A DNA stretch of 59,114 nucleotides from positions 1 to 59,114 of the forward strand of contig WRAP01000010.1 of the NCBI GenBank assembly GCA_009780135.1, given 5' to 3'. Of this stretch, positions 9,248-17,614 are shown piece after piece. This stretch comes from Bacillota bacterium. GTDB taxonomy: Bacteria; Bacillota; Clostridia; Christensenellales; Pumilibacteraceae. Every line of letters starts with the position of its first letter. Within the stretch, counting starts at the first letter, position 1. The notes below the pieces were generated by a model. The model saw only the letters and a program-made list of their open reading frames with translations. It ran no database searches and was not told the origin of the DNA. The position numbers and the translations under genes are program-made.

Positions 9248-9667
9248 ATGATTGATAAAGAAATAGTTATTGCATATAAGATGAATCAAGAGGATATATA
9301 TCCTCTCAATCGGACAAATGTTTTTTTATTTCATTCTTTAATACCAAAACATTTAATATATTTACAAGAAGACAAAATTATATTTGGAAAAAAGAAAAAA
9401 TATATAGTTAATCTAAAAGAAATTAAACAAATAGAATTAAAATTTTTTAATTTATCGCCATGTGGGAAAATTAAAATTTTTACTAAAACAGGTAAAAAAT
9501 ATACTGTAAAGCGTATTAGGGAACTATTTTTTGTACTTAAAAGACTATTTTTAAGGTTTGATGAGTTAGTATTAGAATATCCAAAAATTCTATATCGCGG
9601 AGTAGTGATAAAGTATTTAGCTACTCTTGGAGCTACTTTAAGAATGACAAGCGAATACCCTAAATAA
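9248..9667 (+). CDS. PH-like small protein, second intact paralogue
   Basis: A 139-residue basic protein, homologous by eye to the one at 8653 (shared PKHLIYLQEDKIIFGKKKKYIVNLKEIKQIELKF and EYPKILYRG). The ATG at 9248 is chosen over an upstream in-frame ATG at 9224 because AGGAGG lies seven bases before it. It is more diverged from the other two copies than they are from each other, so it is the older duplicate. No membrane segment and no known catalytic motif. Confidence 0.65.
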   Translation: MIDKEIVIAYKMNQEDIYPLNRTNVFLFHSLIPKHLIYLQEDKIIFGKKKKYIVNLKEIKQIELKFFNLSPCGKIKIFTKTGKKYTVKRIRELFFVLKRLFLRFDELVLEYPKILYRGVVIKYLATLGATLRMTSEYPK

Positions 9668-9677
9668 AATTACTATT

Positions 9678-9912
9678 ATGAATAAAATTGTGTTTGTAGA
9701 TAATTGAAAATTCACCTTGGATTAAAGAATTGCAAAAAATAAACTCTGTTCATGATTGTTATGACCTAGAGCATTGGAAAGATTATAAGCATTATTTTTT
9801 TATTTTTCACGATAGTACATTTCAATGTATAGCAGAAAAAATTATAATTACTGCTCATCAAATGTCATATAATGAAGCTATACAATATGCTATTTCAAAG
9901 ATAAAGAGATAA
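9678..9912 (+). pseudogene. small gene broken by a frameshift
   Basis: An ATG at 9678 opens a frame (MNKIVFVDN) that stops at 9705-9707. In another frame a protein-like sequence continues as IENSPWIKELQKINSVHDCYDLEHWKDY and on to KIKR at 9912. Joining the two at about 9702 gives one 75-80 residue protein; a 1-2 base change explains the break. I do not recognise the family. It may also be a sequencing error. Confidence 0.5.
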
Positions 9913-9917
9913 CTATT

Positions 9918-11105
9918 TTATTTGACCAATAAGCAACTAACACTACTTGCAATTCCTTTACCTTCGCCAATTATTCCTAATCCTTCGTGGGTGGTGGCGG
10001 AGATAGAGATTTGAGTGGTAGAGATGCTTAATACACTAGCGAGTGAGTTTATAATTGCTGAGATATGCGGTGCTAGCTTTGGCTTTTCTGCCATAATCAC
10101 AGCCGATATATTATGTATCTTAAAATCAAGTGCGGAGATTTTCTCTAGCACTTTTTTTAATAGTTCTATACTATTTGCGTTTTTATAATTAGGGTCGGTA
10201 TCGGGAAAGTGAGTGCCAATGTCGGACAGATTAGAGGCAGACAGTATGGCGTCCATAATAGCATGGGTTAGCACATCGGCATCGGAGTGCCCGAGTAAAC
10301 CTTTACTAAACGGAATAGTAACTCCGCCAAGTATAAGCGGACGGTTTTCTACTAATTGATGCACATCAAATCCAACACCGATAAATGAGTTTATAGAAGC
10401 TGGCTTTAGAAAGTCATTCGGAGTGGTTAATTTAATATTGTTATAATCGCCCAAAACAATTTTTGGAGTATAGCCTGCGAGTTGATAAACTTCGGAGTCA
10501 TCGGTAAAGTTCGGACGACCGAGGGCGTTCGCCCATACAGAAACACATTTATTATAAGCTGAAAAAATTTCATCAAATCTAAACGATTGAGGAGTTTGAA
10601 TATGGTAAAGCATTTCTCTATCTAATGTGCCGATAATATTATCGCTATCAACTTGTTTTATTGTATCAATCGCAGGCACAGCAAGAATTCCGCTACCGTA
10701 TTTTTTTGCGGATTCGATGGTGTCGTTTATTAGTTGTGGTTGTACATATGGTCTGGCACCATCGTGAATTGCAACAATGGAGCAATCAGGATATATTTTT
10801 GCGGTATGATTTAATCCATTTATTACAGAATCTGTTCGAGCTTTACCACCCGTTGTAATAGATAATGGTTTTTTAATTTGAAGTGTTGATAATAGGGAAG
10901 TGATAGCAGTTTGGTCTTGGATAGAAGTTACAACAACAAATCCATCTATATTAGATTGGTCAAATGCAGATAGTGTATGTTCTAGCACAGTGATATGACC
11001 CACCATATGCAGAATTTTATTATGTAAAAGACCTGTGCGATTGCCACTGCCTGCACACAGGATTATTGCAATATTTTTTAGATTTTTATGGGCTGATATG
11101 TGCAT
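9918..11105 (-). CDS. ispDF: bifunctional MEP cytidylyltransferase / MECDP synthase
   Basis: A 395-residue fusion of two enzymes of the non-mevalonate isoprenoid pathway. Residues ~10-235 are IspD, which makes CDP-ME from MEP and CTP (nucleotide loop ILCAGSGNRTG, VAIHDGARP, IQTPQSF). Residues ~240-395 are IspF, which cyclises CDP-ME 2-phosphate (metal ligands in GFDVHQL and GHSDADVLTHAIMDA; ISATTHEGLG near the end). The usual Pro-Lys of IspD (PKQ) is replaced by NKI, a mild variation. IspE is not in the window. It is the last gene of the minus-strand run below recF and rqcP. Confidence 0.94.
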   Translation of the reverse strand: MHISAHKNLKNIAIILCAGSGNRTGLLHNKILHMVGHITVLEHTLSAFDQSNIDGFVVVTSIQDQTAITSLLSTLQIKKPLSITTGGKARTDSVINGLNHTAKIYPDCSIVAIHDGARPYVQPQLINDTIESAKKYGSGILAVPAIDTIKQVDSDNIIGTLDREMLYHIQTPQSFRFDEIFSAYNKCVSVWANALGRPNFTDDSEVYQLAGYTPKIVLGDYNNIKLTTPNDFLKPASINSFIGVGFDVHQLVENRPLILGGVTIPFSKGLLGHSDADVLTHAIMDAILSASNLSDIGTHFPDTDPNYKNANSIELLKKVLEKISALDFKIHNISAVIMAEKPKLAPHISAIINSLASVLSISTTQISISATTHEGLGIIGEGKGIASSVSCLLVK

Positions 11106-11169
11106 ATGTACAATTTTTTATTGATTAGATATTTCTTTCTGAGAAAAAGCTAAAATAAACAAAAAGGGT

Positions 11170-11412
11170 TTATTCAATAACTTCATAAAGTGTATCTGCT
11201 TGAGCCTTACTGGCTTTTTCATTTAGAGATAACACCTTTACTTTTATAGTATTGTCGCCAAGAGTAATCGACAAAACATCGCCAACTTTTAATCTGTTGC
11301 CGGGTTTACTTTGCTTGCCGTTTACAAAAACGAGCCCTTCGCTACAAGCATTTGATGCCACAGTACGGCGTTTTAGAAGTCTGGAGACTTTTAGAAATTT
11401 ATCAATTCGCAT
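11170..11412 (-). CDS. rqcP: S4-domain RNA-binding protein of ribosome quality control
   Basis: An 80-residue protein, nearly all one S4 domain: MRIDKFLKVSRLLKRRTVA.....G.VFVNGKQSKPGNRLKVGD. This matches RqcP (YabO), the small partner of RqcH in alanine tailing on stalled 60S-like (50S) subunits. YaaA, the S4 protein usually beside recF, is the alternative, but the N-terminal MRIDKFLKVSRLxKRR is the RqcP signature. It lies between recF and ispDF on the same strand. Confidence 0.85.
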   Translation of the reverse strand: MRIDKFLKVSRLLKRRTVASNACSEGLVFVNGKQSKPGNRLKVGDVLSITLGDNTIKVKVLSLNEKASKAQADTLYEVIE

Positions 11413-11479
11413 AATATAATTAAATTATAAATTATAGTGTACAAAATACAAAGAGTGGTTTATTTAGCAAATGTAATTT

Positions 11480-11530
11480 TTATAAAATAAGTCAGAATTT
11501 ATAATTTGTGTATTGTAATTTGTGATTTTA
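11480..11530 (+). repeat. heptamer array between recF and rqcP
   Basis: About four to five 7-bp units (ATTTATA, ATTTGTG, TATTGTA, then ATTTGTG again, to about 11525) lie directly beside the recF stop codon. Same period and copy number as the other arrays. Confidence 0.6.
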
Positions 11531-12616
11531 AGAAACAGTTCCATTTTTTACAGTCAATAACGAAATTTCACTTCCTAATAATTCTGCTACACTGGGTTCT
11601 AAATGAGTACAAGTAATTAGCGTTTGGAAGTTACTAACTCTAGTTAATAATTTTTCTTGCCTAGATTTGTCTAACTCCGATAAAACATCGTCTAGCAACA
11701 ATATAGGGCTTTCGCCTCGGGTTACGGTGGCTAAATCTAGTTCCGATAATTTCAAACTTAACGCTGATGTGCGTTGCTGACCTTGCGAGCCAAAGGTTCT
11801 AATATCCAAACCGTTTATGACAATCCTTAAATCTTCCCTTTGAGGACCACTGTGAGTATGTCCGTTTTTTATATCTCGTTGCCTATCTTTAGCTAGCTGC
11901 ACTAAAAAATTATCATAAATTTCGTTTTGAGTTTTGCCTTCTATACCCTCATAAAATAATTCCAGATTTTCTACATCACTTGTCAAATAATTATGATTTT
12001 TATTAGCGATAGGGGATAATTGCTTAATAAATCCCTTTCGTGTTTTTATTACCTTTGCTCCTTCGCTAGCTAACTGATTATCCCAAATATCAAGCGTATC
12101 ATCGGTGGCTTTACCGCTTTTAAGTAGACGGTTGCGTTGACTTAGTATTTTTTGATACCTTGTGAGCAAATAAAAATAAGTTTTCGACAGTTGGCAAATT
12201 GCAATATCAATAAAACTTCGTCTTTCACTAGGACCTCCTTGCACAATTCGTAATTCAGTAGGAGAAAAAAACACAGTCGCTACCGCTCCCATAAGTTCGC
12301 CTAATTTACTAATCGGCATTCCGTTTATATTAACTCGTTTATTATCTAACCTAGATAGCACAATATCAACTTTTTCTTTGCCAATACTCTTAGCACATTC
12401 AACCGATATTTTAGCCTGTTCTTCATTGTGCAAAATAAGCTCGCCGTCTCTAGGAGTACGGGGTGATTTTCCGATAGAACAAAAGTACACCGCCTCTAAT
12501 AAGTTGGTTTTGCCTTGCCCGTTACTACCCGATAATACGGTTATTCCGTTTTTTAACGGAAGCACAAGAGAGGTATAATTGCGAAAATTTTTAAGAGTTA
12601 TATTACTAACAAACAC
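11528..12616 (-). CDS. recF: DNA replication and repair protein RecF
   Basis: A 362-residue SMC-like ATPase that helps load RecA at gaps with RecO and RecR. The Walker A motif GSNGQGKTN is near residue 30, and the signature and Walker B region (GSQGQQRTSALSLKLSEL...PILLLDDVLSELD) is near 280-315. Length is normal. The usual dnaA-dnaN-gyrB neighbours are absent; instead it sits above rqcP and ispDF, so the replication-origin gene order is not kept here. Confidence 0.95.
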   Translation of the reverse strand: MFVSNITLKNFRNYTSLVLPLKNGITVLSGSNGQGKTNLLEAVYFCSIGKSPRTPRDGELILHNEEQAKISVECAKSIGKEKVDIVLSRLDNKRVNINGMPISKLGELMGAVATVFFSPTELRIVQGGPSERRSFIDIAICQLSKTYFYLLTRYQKILSQRNRLLKSGKATDDTLDIWDNQLASEGAKVIKTRKGFIKQLSPIANKNHNYLTSDVENLELFYEGIEGKTQNEIYDNFLVQLAKDRQRDIKNGHTHSGPQREDLRIVINGLDIRTFGSQGQQRTSALSLKLSELDLATVTRGESPILLLDDVLSELDKSRQEKLLTRVSNFQTLITCTHLEPSVAELLGSEISLLTVKNGTVS

Positions 12617-12640
12617 TACCTATATTTTTTTATCCTATCT

Positions 12641-13777
12641 TTAAATTACGGTATTTCTAGATTGCTTTTTAGCTCTACTATAGCCAACGATATTAATTAC
12701 TAGTAGTAGAACCGCACCGATAAACGATACTAGCGTCATAGACATAAATGAAAGAGAAAGACCTGCTGGCAGTACATTAGCTATACCTAAAATTAGTATG
12801 GTAACTGCCGGAATAATTACAAGCACTGTAAAGGCAACCCAGCCAAAACTTTGAGCCAATTTTGTACCAACTCGTTTGTTTTTGGTAAATATCCTAATAA
12901 CCGCAAATATAAACAGTAACACCCATACTAAAATTGTAATTAGTAGCAGTATTGCCATAGCGATAAATATAATATTAAGAATGGTTATAATAGAACTGTC
13001 TGCTTCGGCTTGTAGGGATTCTATTAAAGCCGCTACTAGAATTTCTCTTGTAAGATTGCCGTCATATTCTAATTCAAGTAAATATGCTAAAAATAAAAAA
13101 GCAAAATATTCTTCATCAATATAGCTGTATTCATTGCTAAATTGGTAAAAAAACTCTCCAATACTATCCCTATATTCTTCTATTATCCTTTCTCTATCTT
13201 CGGAGTCGATTTCTAAGTCTAGCATTGCTTGATACATAATTTCATCAACCTTTTCTAAAAAAGTTTCTTCATTTATTTCACCACTCAAAACTTGTCTTAA
13301 AATATCAGATATTTCATTCATATCCAGTACTGCTAAAATATCAGGAGGCATATCATCTTCTCCTAAAATTTCATCTAGTGCCTCTATAATCGCTATAGCG
13401 ATTATAGTAGTCATAAAGATAGTTGCTAACTCGGGTATTTGTTCGGCTAATTCTACTATAATATCATATAGTACTGCTTTGCTAGGATTGCCGCCAAGTC
13501 CAATTAGCAATGAGCGATTTGTAATAGAAGTCGATAATCTTATTTCATTATCTAAAAAGCTTAAGTCTATGTCATTTGTATCTTCAATTTTTAAAAATCC
13601 TGTTGAAATTTCTTCTAAAAAATCTCTTGTAGTTATTTTAAGAGTTACAGAAAAAAAGTTGCCAAAAAATAATAGCGTTGCTACCGTTAACGCTATAGCT
13701 GCTATAATAGCGTTATAAATCATAAGTCGGAATTGAAGTCCTCTATGCTCTCTTCTTGACATTGTTTGATTTCTCAT
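12641..13777 (-). CDS. hypothetical multi-pass membrane protein
   Basis: A 378-residue protein with one transmembrane helix near the N-terminus (about 19-42), a long acidic extracytoplasmic-type region rich in Glu, Asp and Ile with a hydrophobic patch in the middle, and two or three C-terminal helices (IITILNIIFIAMAILLLITILVWVLLFIFAVI and following). No known family is recognised. The start at 13777 is chosen because TTAGGAG lies seven bases before it; a frame 12 codons longer has no such site. It is probably the first gene of the recF-rqcP-ispDF run. Confidence 0.6.
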   Translation of the reverse strand: MRNQTMSRREHRGLQFRLMIYNAIIAAIALTVATLLFFGNFFSVTLKITTRDFLEEISTGFLKIEDTNDIDLSFLDNEIRLSTSITNRSLLIGLGGNPSKAVLYDIIVELAEQIPELATIFMTTIIAIAIIEALDEILGEDDMPPDILAVLDMNEISDILRQVLSGEINEETFLEKVDEIMYQAMLDLEIDSEDRERIIEEYRDSIGEFFYQFSNEYSYIDEEYFAFLFLAYLLELEYDGNLTREILVAALIESLQAEADSSIITILNIIFIAMAILLLITILVWVLLFIFAVIRIFTKNKRVGTKLAQSFGWVAFTVLVIIPAVTILILGIANVLPAGLSLSFMSMTLVSFIGAVLLLVINIVGYSRAKKQSRNTVI

Positions 13778-13929
13778 AGTTTCTCCTAAGATTGAACTAG
13801 GTTCAAAGCTCAAATATAATTATATTAAATTTATTTTAAAAAAACAACATGAATAATAGGATATTATGGTTTTTAATGAGATTTTAATATGTAGTTTTCA
13901 GAATTAAAAATTGCGGCTTTTAATTAGAT

Positions 13930-14595
13930 ATGCTATGCTTTACTAGAATGCGTACGAGTGAACTACAAAACCGCTTTAATAATGGCGAGATTATAGAGTT
14001 TAGTAAGCCTACAATTGTATTAGCGTCGGCATCTCCAAGAAGAGCTAGATTACTTGAGAATACAAGGCTAGAATTTGAGATAATTGTTAGCACGGTTGAC
14101 GATACTGCATTAAATAATAAATTTCCACATGAAGGGATAGATAGTGGGTGGGCTATGGAGTATGCTAAAAAAATGGCACTTGCTAAGCTAAAACCGTTTG
14201 TTGGTAAAATTAAAAATGGAGCTGTTATAACAGCCGATACTATAATTTGGTGTGACGGCAGGATTTTAGAAAAGCCACTTACGATAGATAAATGCAGAGA
14301 GCAACATGAGTTTTTAAGCGGTAAAATAAATATAAATTACACTGCTTATGCTATCTATTATAATGGAAAAGTACTTAGTAGTGTAATGCCGACAACTGTA
14401 AAAGTAGAAAATATACCACTTGAGATTATAGAGGTAATATGCTTAGAGCCAGAAATTTTAGATTGTGCCGGATATAGAAATCAAGGGCAAATCAATGCTT
14501 ATTTAAACTTTAATAGAGAAGAAGCGGATAATTTAACAGGATTATATATACCTAAAGTTATAGAAATGTTAAAAAAAGTGAGGTTTATACAATAA
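13930..14595 (+). CDS. maf: Maf-family nucleotide pyrophosphatase
   Basis: A 221-residue protein of the Maf/Ham1 fold. Maf proteins hydrolyse non-canonical nucleoside triphosphates and restrain septum formation. The family start motif LASASPRRARLLE (residues ~33-45) and the ADTIIW motif with the catalytic Asp are present, as is the late GYRNQGQ loop. The N-terminal ~28 residues before the motif are longer than usual, and there is no ribosome-binding site before the ATG; a later ATG at 13948 is possible. It abuts rnhA, four bases apart. Confidence 0.85.
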   Translation: MLCFTRMRTSELQNRFNNGEIIEFSKPTIVLASASPRRARLLENTRLEFEIIVSTVDDTALNNKFPHEGIDSGWAMEYAKKMALAKLKPFVGKIKNGAVITADTIIWCDGRILEKPLTIDKCREQHEFLSGKININYTAYAIYYNGKVLSSVMPTTVKVENIPLEIIEVICLEPEILDCAGYRNQGQINAYLNFNREEADNLTGLYIPKVIEMLKKVRFIQ

Positions 14596-14599
14596 AAAT

Positions 14600-15079
14600 A
14601 TGAAAACAGTCGAAATTTATACAGACGGAGCGTGTAGTGGCAATCCGGGTCCGGGTGGATGGGCAACGATACTGATACATGGCGAAAAAATAAAAGAAAT
14701 TAGTGGTTTTGAGCGTGAGACGACTAATAATCGTATGGAATTACTTGCCGTTATAAAAGGGCTACAGGCATTAAAGCAACCGTGCAAAGTTAATTTACAT
14801 AGCGATTCCAGTTATGTGGTTAATGCTTTTAATGATAACTGGATTGCTGGTTGGAAAAAAAAAGCTAAAACAGATTTGGATGGAAAAATGATTTGGTATA
14901 ATAGTCAAAATAAACCTGTATTAAATCAAGACCTTTGGGAGGAATTGTTAAAAGCAATGGATGCTCATATGATTACATATATAAAAGTAAAGGGTCATAG
15001 CGATAATTTTTATAATAATCGTTGTGATGCGTTGGCAGTGGCGGAGATTTCTAGATGTAGAGAATATGATGTGATGTAG
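14600..15079 (+). CDS. rnhA: ribonuclease HI
   Basis: A 159-residue enzyme that cleaves the RNA strand of RNA-DNA hybrids in the cytoplasm. The four acidic metal-binding residues are visible: Asp9 (YTDGACSGNPGPGG), Glu47 (NNRMELLAV), Asp69 (LHSDSSYV) and Asp143 (NRCDALAV). The catalytic His lies in VKGHSDN. Length is normal. It starts four bases after maf and is presumably translated with it. Confidence 0.95.
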   Translation: MKTVEIYTDGACSGNPGPGGWATILIHGEKIKEISGFERETTNNRMELLAVIKGLQALKQPCKVNLHSDSSYVVNAFNDNWIAGWKKKAKTDLDGKMIWYNSQNKPVLNQDLWEELLKAMDAHMITYIKVKGHSDNFYNNRCDALAVAEISRCREYDVM

Positions 15080-15183
15080 TTTTTTAATAAGATCGAGTTG
15101 CAAATTATTACCTTGATATTTGGAACACTTTTTAATAATATTTTTTTCTAATCTAATTCTAATAAAAAAAATGAATTTTTTTA

Positions 15184-15217
15184 TTGACAAGGTAATACTA
15201 TGTAATGTATAGTATTA
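15184..15217 (+). promoter_or_regulatory. padR promoter with overlapping operator
   Basis: TTGACA (15184-15189) and TATAGT (15208-15213) with an 18-bp spacer. A perfect 9-bp inverted repeat, TAATACTAT (15193-15201) and ATAGTATTA (15209-15217), spans the spacer and the -10 box. It is well placed for autorepression by the PadR protein encoded directly downstream; that link is inferred. Confidence 0.75.
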
Positions 15218-15267
15218 TGTGTAGCGTAGCACCGCTCGTTACAAAAACAAGCTTTTCGGGAGAAACT

Positions 15268-15579
15268 ATGGATGAACAATTAAAAAAAGGATTATTAGAA
15301 GGTTGTGTGCTAAGGTGCATACGGGGTCAGCCGTCTTATGGGTATAAAATTATTGATGATTTGTTGCCACTACTTGAGGTTAGCGAATCTACTCTTTATC
15401 CCGTTCTAAAACGGTTAGAGACGCAAGGGTTAGTAAATACTTATACTCAGGAGTACAACGGCAGACTTAGAAAATACTATGCTATAACATCTTTAGGGAT
15501 TATGGCATTAGATAGCTTTAGAGAAAAAGCACAAAAAGTTATTAAAATAACAGACTTTATTATTGGAGGAAATCAATAA
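15268..15579 (+). CDS. PadR-family transcriptional regulator
   Basis: A 103-residue winged-helix regulator: MDEQLKKGLLEGCVLRCIRGQPSYGYKIIDDLL...SESTLYPVLKRLETQGLV...GRLRKYYAIT. The PSYGY and TLYPVLKRLE motifs are typical of short PadR proteins that repress the membrane-stress cassette beside them. The ATG at 15268 is preferred over an upstream in-frame ATG at 15205, which lies in the promoter, because GGGAG precedes it. It heads a padR / HAAS / DUF4097 cassette and is probably self-regulated through the inverted repeat at 15193-15217. Confidence 0.9.
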   Translation: MDEQLKKGLLEGCVLRCIRGQPSYGYKIIDDLLPLLEVSESTLYPVLKRLETQGLVNTYTQEYNGRLRKYYAITSLGIMALDSFREKAQKVIKITDFIIGGNQ

Positions 15580-15589
15580 AAAAATAATT

Positions 15590-16207
15590 ATGACAAAATA
15601 TACTTGGGAAAAAGCATTGCGAAGTAGCCTAAAAGGTGTACCGCAAGAAGAAGCAGACAGCATACTTGATTATTATAGTGAGTTGTTTGCTGACAAGGCC
15701 GAGAGTGGTCAAACTGAAAAAGAGATTATCAAATCTTTTGGTAATCCGTACGATGTGGCATACCGTGTTGTGTACGGAGTGGAAGTTCCTTATAATAGTA
15801 GTGGTATTAGACAGCCACAAGCAGAGAAATATTTAAATTCTTCATCACAAAAAAGTAGTGGCGGAATTGGAGGTAAAATTCTTATACGGCTACTTCTATT
15901 TTGGCCGTTCTTTATAGTGGCGGTAACACTATGGAGCTTAGTAATAGGGCTAGGTGCGGGTGGTATCGGCGGTGCGATTGGCGGTATCGGTATGGTAATA
16001 GTTGGCTTTATGCAAATGGGCGGTAATTCTGTAGGTGGTTTATCTGTAGTGGGATTAGCAATTGCTAGCATCGGAGTAGGTATTATAATAACTTTAGTAG
16101 CGTTTTTTATATTCAAAATCGTACTAAGGCTTACTCAAAAATACTTTTTTATAGTAAAACACAAAACAAGCAATAACAATAACAGGAGAAATAATAACAA
16201 TGAATAA
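15590..16207 (+). CDS. HAAS-domain (DUF1700) membrane protein
   Basis: A 205-residue protein. The N-terminal ~70 residues (WEKALRSSLKGVPQEEADSILDYYSELFADKAESGQTEKEIIKSFGNPYDVA) form the helical HAAS/DUF1700 signalling domain that accompanies PadR regulators. A Gly-rich segment with several transmembrane helices (about 100-185) follows, then an Asn-rich tail. The ATG at 15590 is preferred to an upstream TTG that lies within the Shine-Dalgarno GGAGG. Its stop overlaps the start of the next gene by eight bases, which indicates translational coupling. Confidence 0.85.
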   Translation: MTKYTWEKALRSSLKGVPQEEADSILDYYSELFADKAESGQTEKEIIKSFGNPYDVAYRVVYGVEVPYNSSGIRQPQAEKYLNSSSQKSSGGIGGKILIRLLLFWPFFIVAVTLWSLVIGLGAGGIGGAIGGIGMVIVGFMQMGGNSVGGLSVVGLAIASIGVGIIITLVAFFIFKIVLRLTQKYFFIVKHKTSNNNNRRNNNNE

Positions 16208-17297
16208 CAATCAAATAACATCAAGAAGGCCTTTTGGAAGGTTTATAATATTCGCGTGCGTAATAAGTTTGGCACTAATTTTAATCGGCGGAACTATCTT
16301 TACAATTGCTTTGGCTAGGGTAGATTTTAATTTTAGAAGTTTAGATAACGAAGAATTAACGGCTTCGCATATGTACACTTACGAAACTGTGGACAGAATA
16401 GAACTCAACGGCAGTAGCTGGCGATACCGTATAGAAATGGGTGAGTATTTTAGCATTAACTACTTTACTTCTTCTATTGTTACAATAACAGCTACAAAAG
16501 TGAGCAATGCTAGAGGTAATTACACTTTTAGGCTAGAGGAAAATCGAGACGGCAACTGGTTTGTAAATAATGTAGGCTTTGGTATAAACGGTATTCGTAG
16601 ATCTGACGAGGACTATCTTATAGTTATAACTATAGCTAATCCTGTAGCAGTAGAAATAAATGGCTCTGCTACACGGGTTACAACGGAAGGATTGGACTTT
16701 AACGGCTTTGAAATAAATGGTTCTAGTGTTCGTATAAATTTAACCGATGTAAATATTTGGGGTAATTTAGATGTTAGTGGTTCTAACATGAATATGAATT
16801 TAACAAGAGTTACTGCCCATAGAATTACAACTAACGGTTCGGCTAGTAATCTAATTTTTAATGATGTCGAAGTTAGCGGTAATGTTAGTACAACAGGATC
16901 CAGCACTCGAATAAATTGGACTAGTGGTAATAGCGATAGGTTTATTGCTAGCGGTAGTAGTGTTAGAATGGACTTAGATCAAGTTGTGGTTAGAAGTGTG
17001 TCTATGACTGGTGCTAATAATCACATAACAACTAAGCGAAGCGATATGAGCAGTTTAGCAATTATCGGCAGTAGTGCTAGAGCAACTTTGGAGTTAGTAG
17101 GCAGTATTGAGATGATACGGCAAGTAAATATAACGGGTTCAGCTGGTAGAATATACTTTAGCGGAGTAAGACACAGTGCTCAAAATTGGGCAAATATAAC
17201 CGATAGAGAAAACAGCTTTAAGACATTTAGTATAACAGGCTCTAGCGGTCGAATTCGTTTGAATATGTTAGGTGGAGAGAGTACGTTTAATCAATGA
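16200..17297 (+). CDS. DUF4097-type surface beta-helix protein
   Basis: A 365-residue protein with one N-terminal transmembrane or signal helix (about 14-39) and a long repetitive beta domain. The domain has many turns of the type I.GSS.R....DV...L....G (for example VRINLTDVNIWGNLDVSGSNMNMNLTRVTA). This is the DUF4097 pattern, the usual third member of PadR-HAAS cassettes, thought to be an envelope-facing solenoid. The ATG overlaps the HAAS stop. The exact task of these cassettes is not known; envelope stress sensing is inferred from the family. Confidence 0.85.
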   Translation: MNNNQITSRRPFGRFIIFACVISLALILIGGTIFTIALARVDFNFRSLDNEELTASHMYTYETVDRIELNGSSWRYRIEMGEYFSINYFTSSIVTITATKVSNARGNYTFRLEENRDGNWFVNNVGFGINGIRRSDEDYLIVITIANPVAVEINGSATRVTTEGLDFNGFEINGSSVRINLTDVNIWGNLDVSGSNMNMNLTRVTAHRITTNGSASNLIFNDVEVSGNVSTTGSSTRINWTSGNSDRFIASGSSVRMDLDQVVVRSVSMTGANNHITTKRSDMSSLAIIGSSARATLELVGSIEMIRQVNITGSAGRIYFSGVRHSAQNWANITDRENSFKTFSITGSSGRIRLNMLGGESTFNQ

Positions 17298-17329
17298 GAA
17301 ATTAGAACTGATAAATGGGAACTTTTTGA

Positions 17330-17372
17330 TTAAAACTACAAACTACAACTGGTAAACTACAAATTAAGGATA
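17330..17372 (+). repeat. heptamer array downstream of the DUF4097 gene
   Basis: Four 7-bp units (AACTACA, AACTACA, ACTGGTA, AACTACA, about 17335-17362) followed by AATTAAGG. Only this arm is seen before the larger palindrome at 17401. Confidence 0.6.
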
Positions 17373-17400
17373 ATTTATAAAATTAGGACACTGCCTTAGC

Positions 17401-17537
17401 CGTCGTTGCGAGCTGTTTTTGGTGATGACTTATTCTCTGTTAGTCGGCGAAGCAATCTAGTAAAGCCGAGCTAATCTGGATTGCTTCGCCGACTAACTTA
17501 TAACTTTCAACACATAAAAACGGCTTGCAACGATAAG
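17401..17537 (+). repeat. nested palindromic repeat element (~137 bp)
   Basis: An inner perfect 19-bp inverted repeat (17439-17457 and 17479-17497, arms ending AAGCAATC / GATTGCTT) lies inside an imperfect outer ~20-bp inverted repeat (17401-17420 and 17516-17537, core GTCGTTGCGAGC / GCTTGCAACGA). The whole would fold as a long cruciform or RNA hairpin. The cores GTYGTTGCGAGC and GCGAAGCAATC are typical of dispersed palindromes seen in many bacterial genomes. It fills most of the ~317-base gap between the padR cassette and the ABC exporter. It has no coding frame. Confidence 0.75.
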
Positions 17538-17614
17538 AAAAATAATTGCATTAAGACGAATATTATCATAAATTCAGCTTTACCATATTAGTGCAAATCA
17601 AGGAATTAACAATT

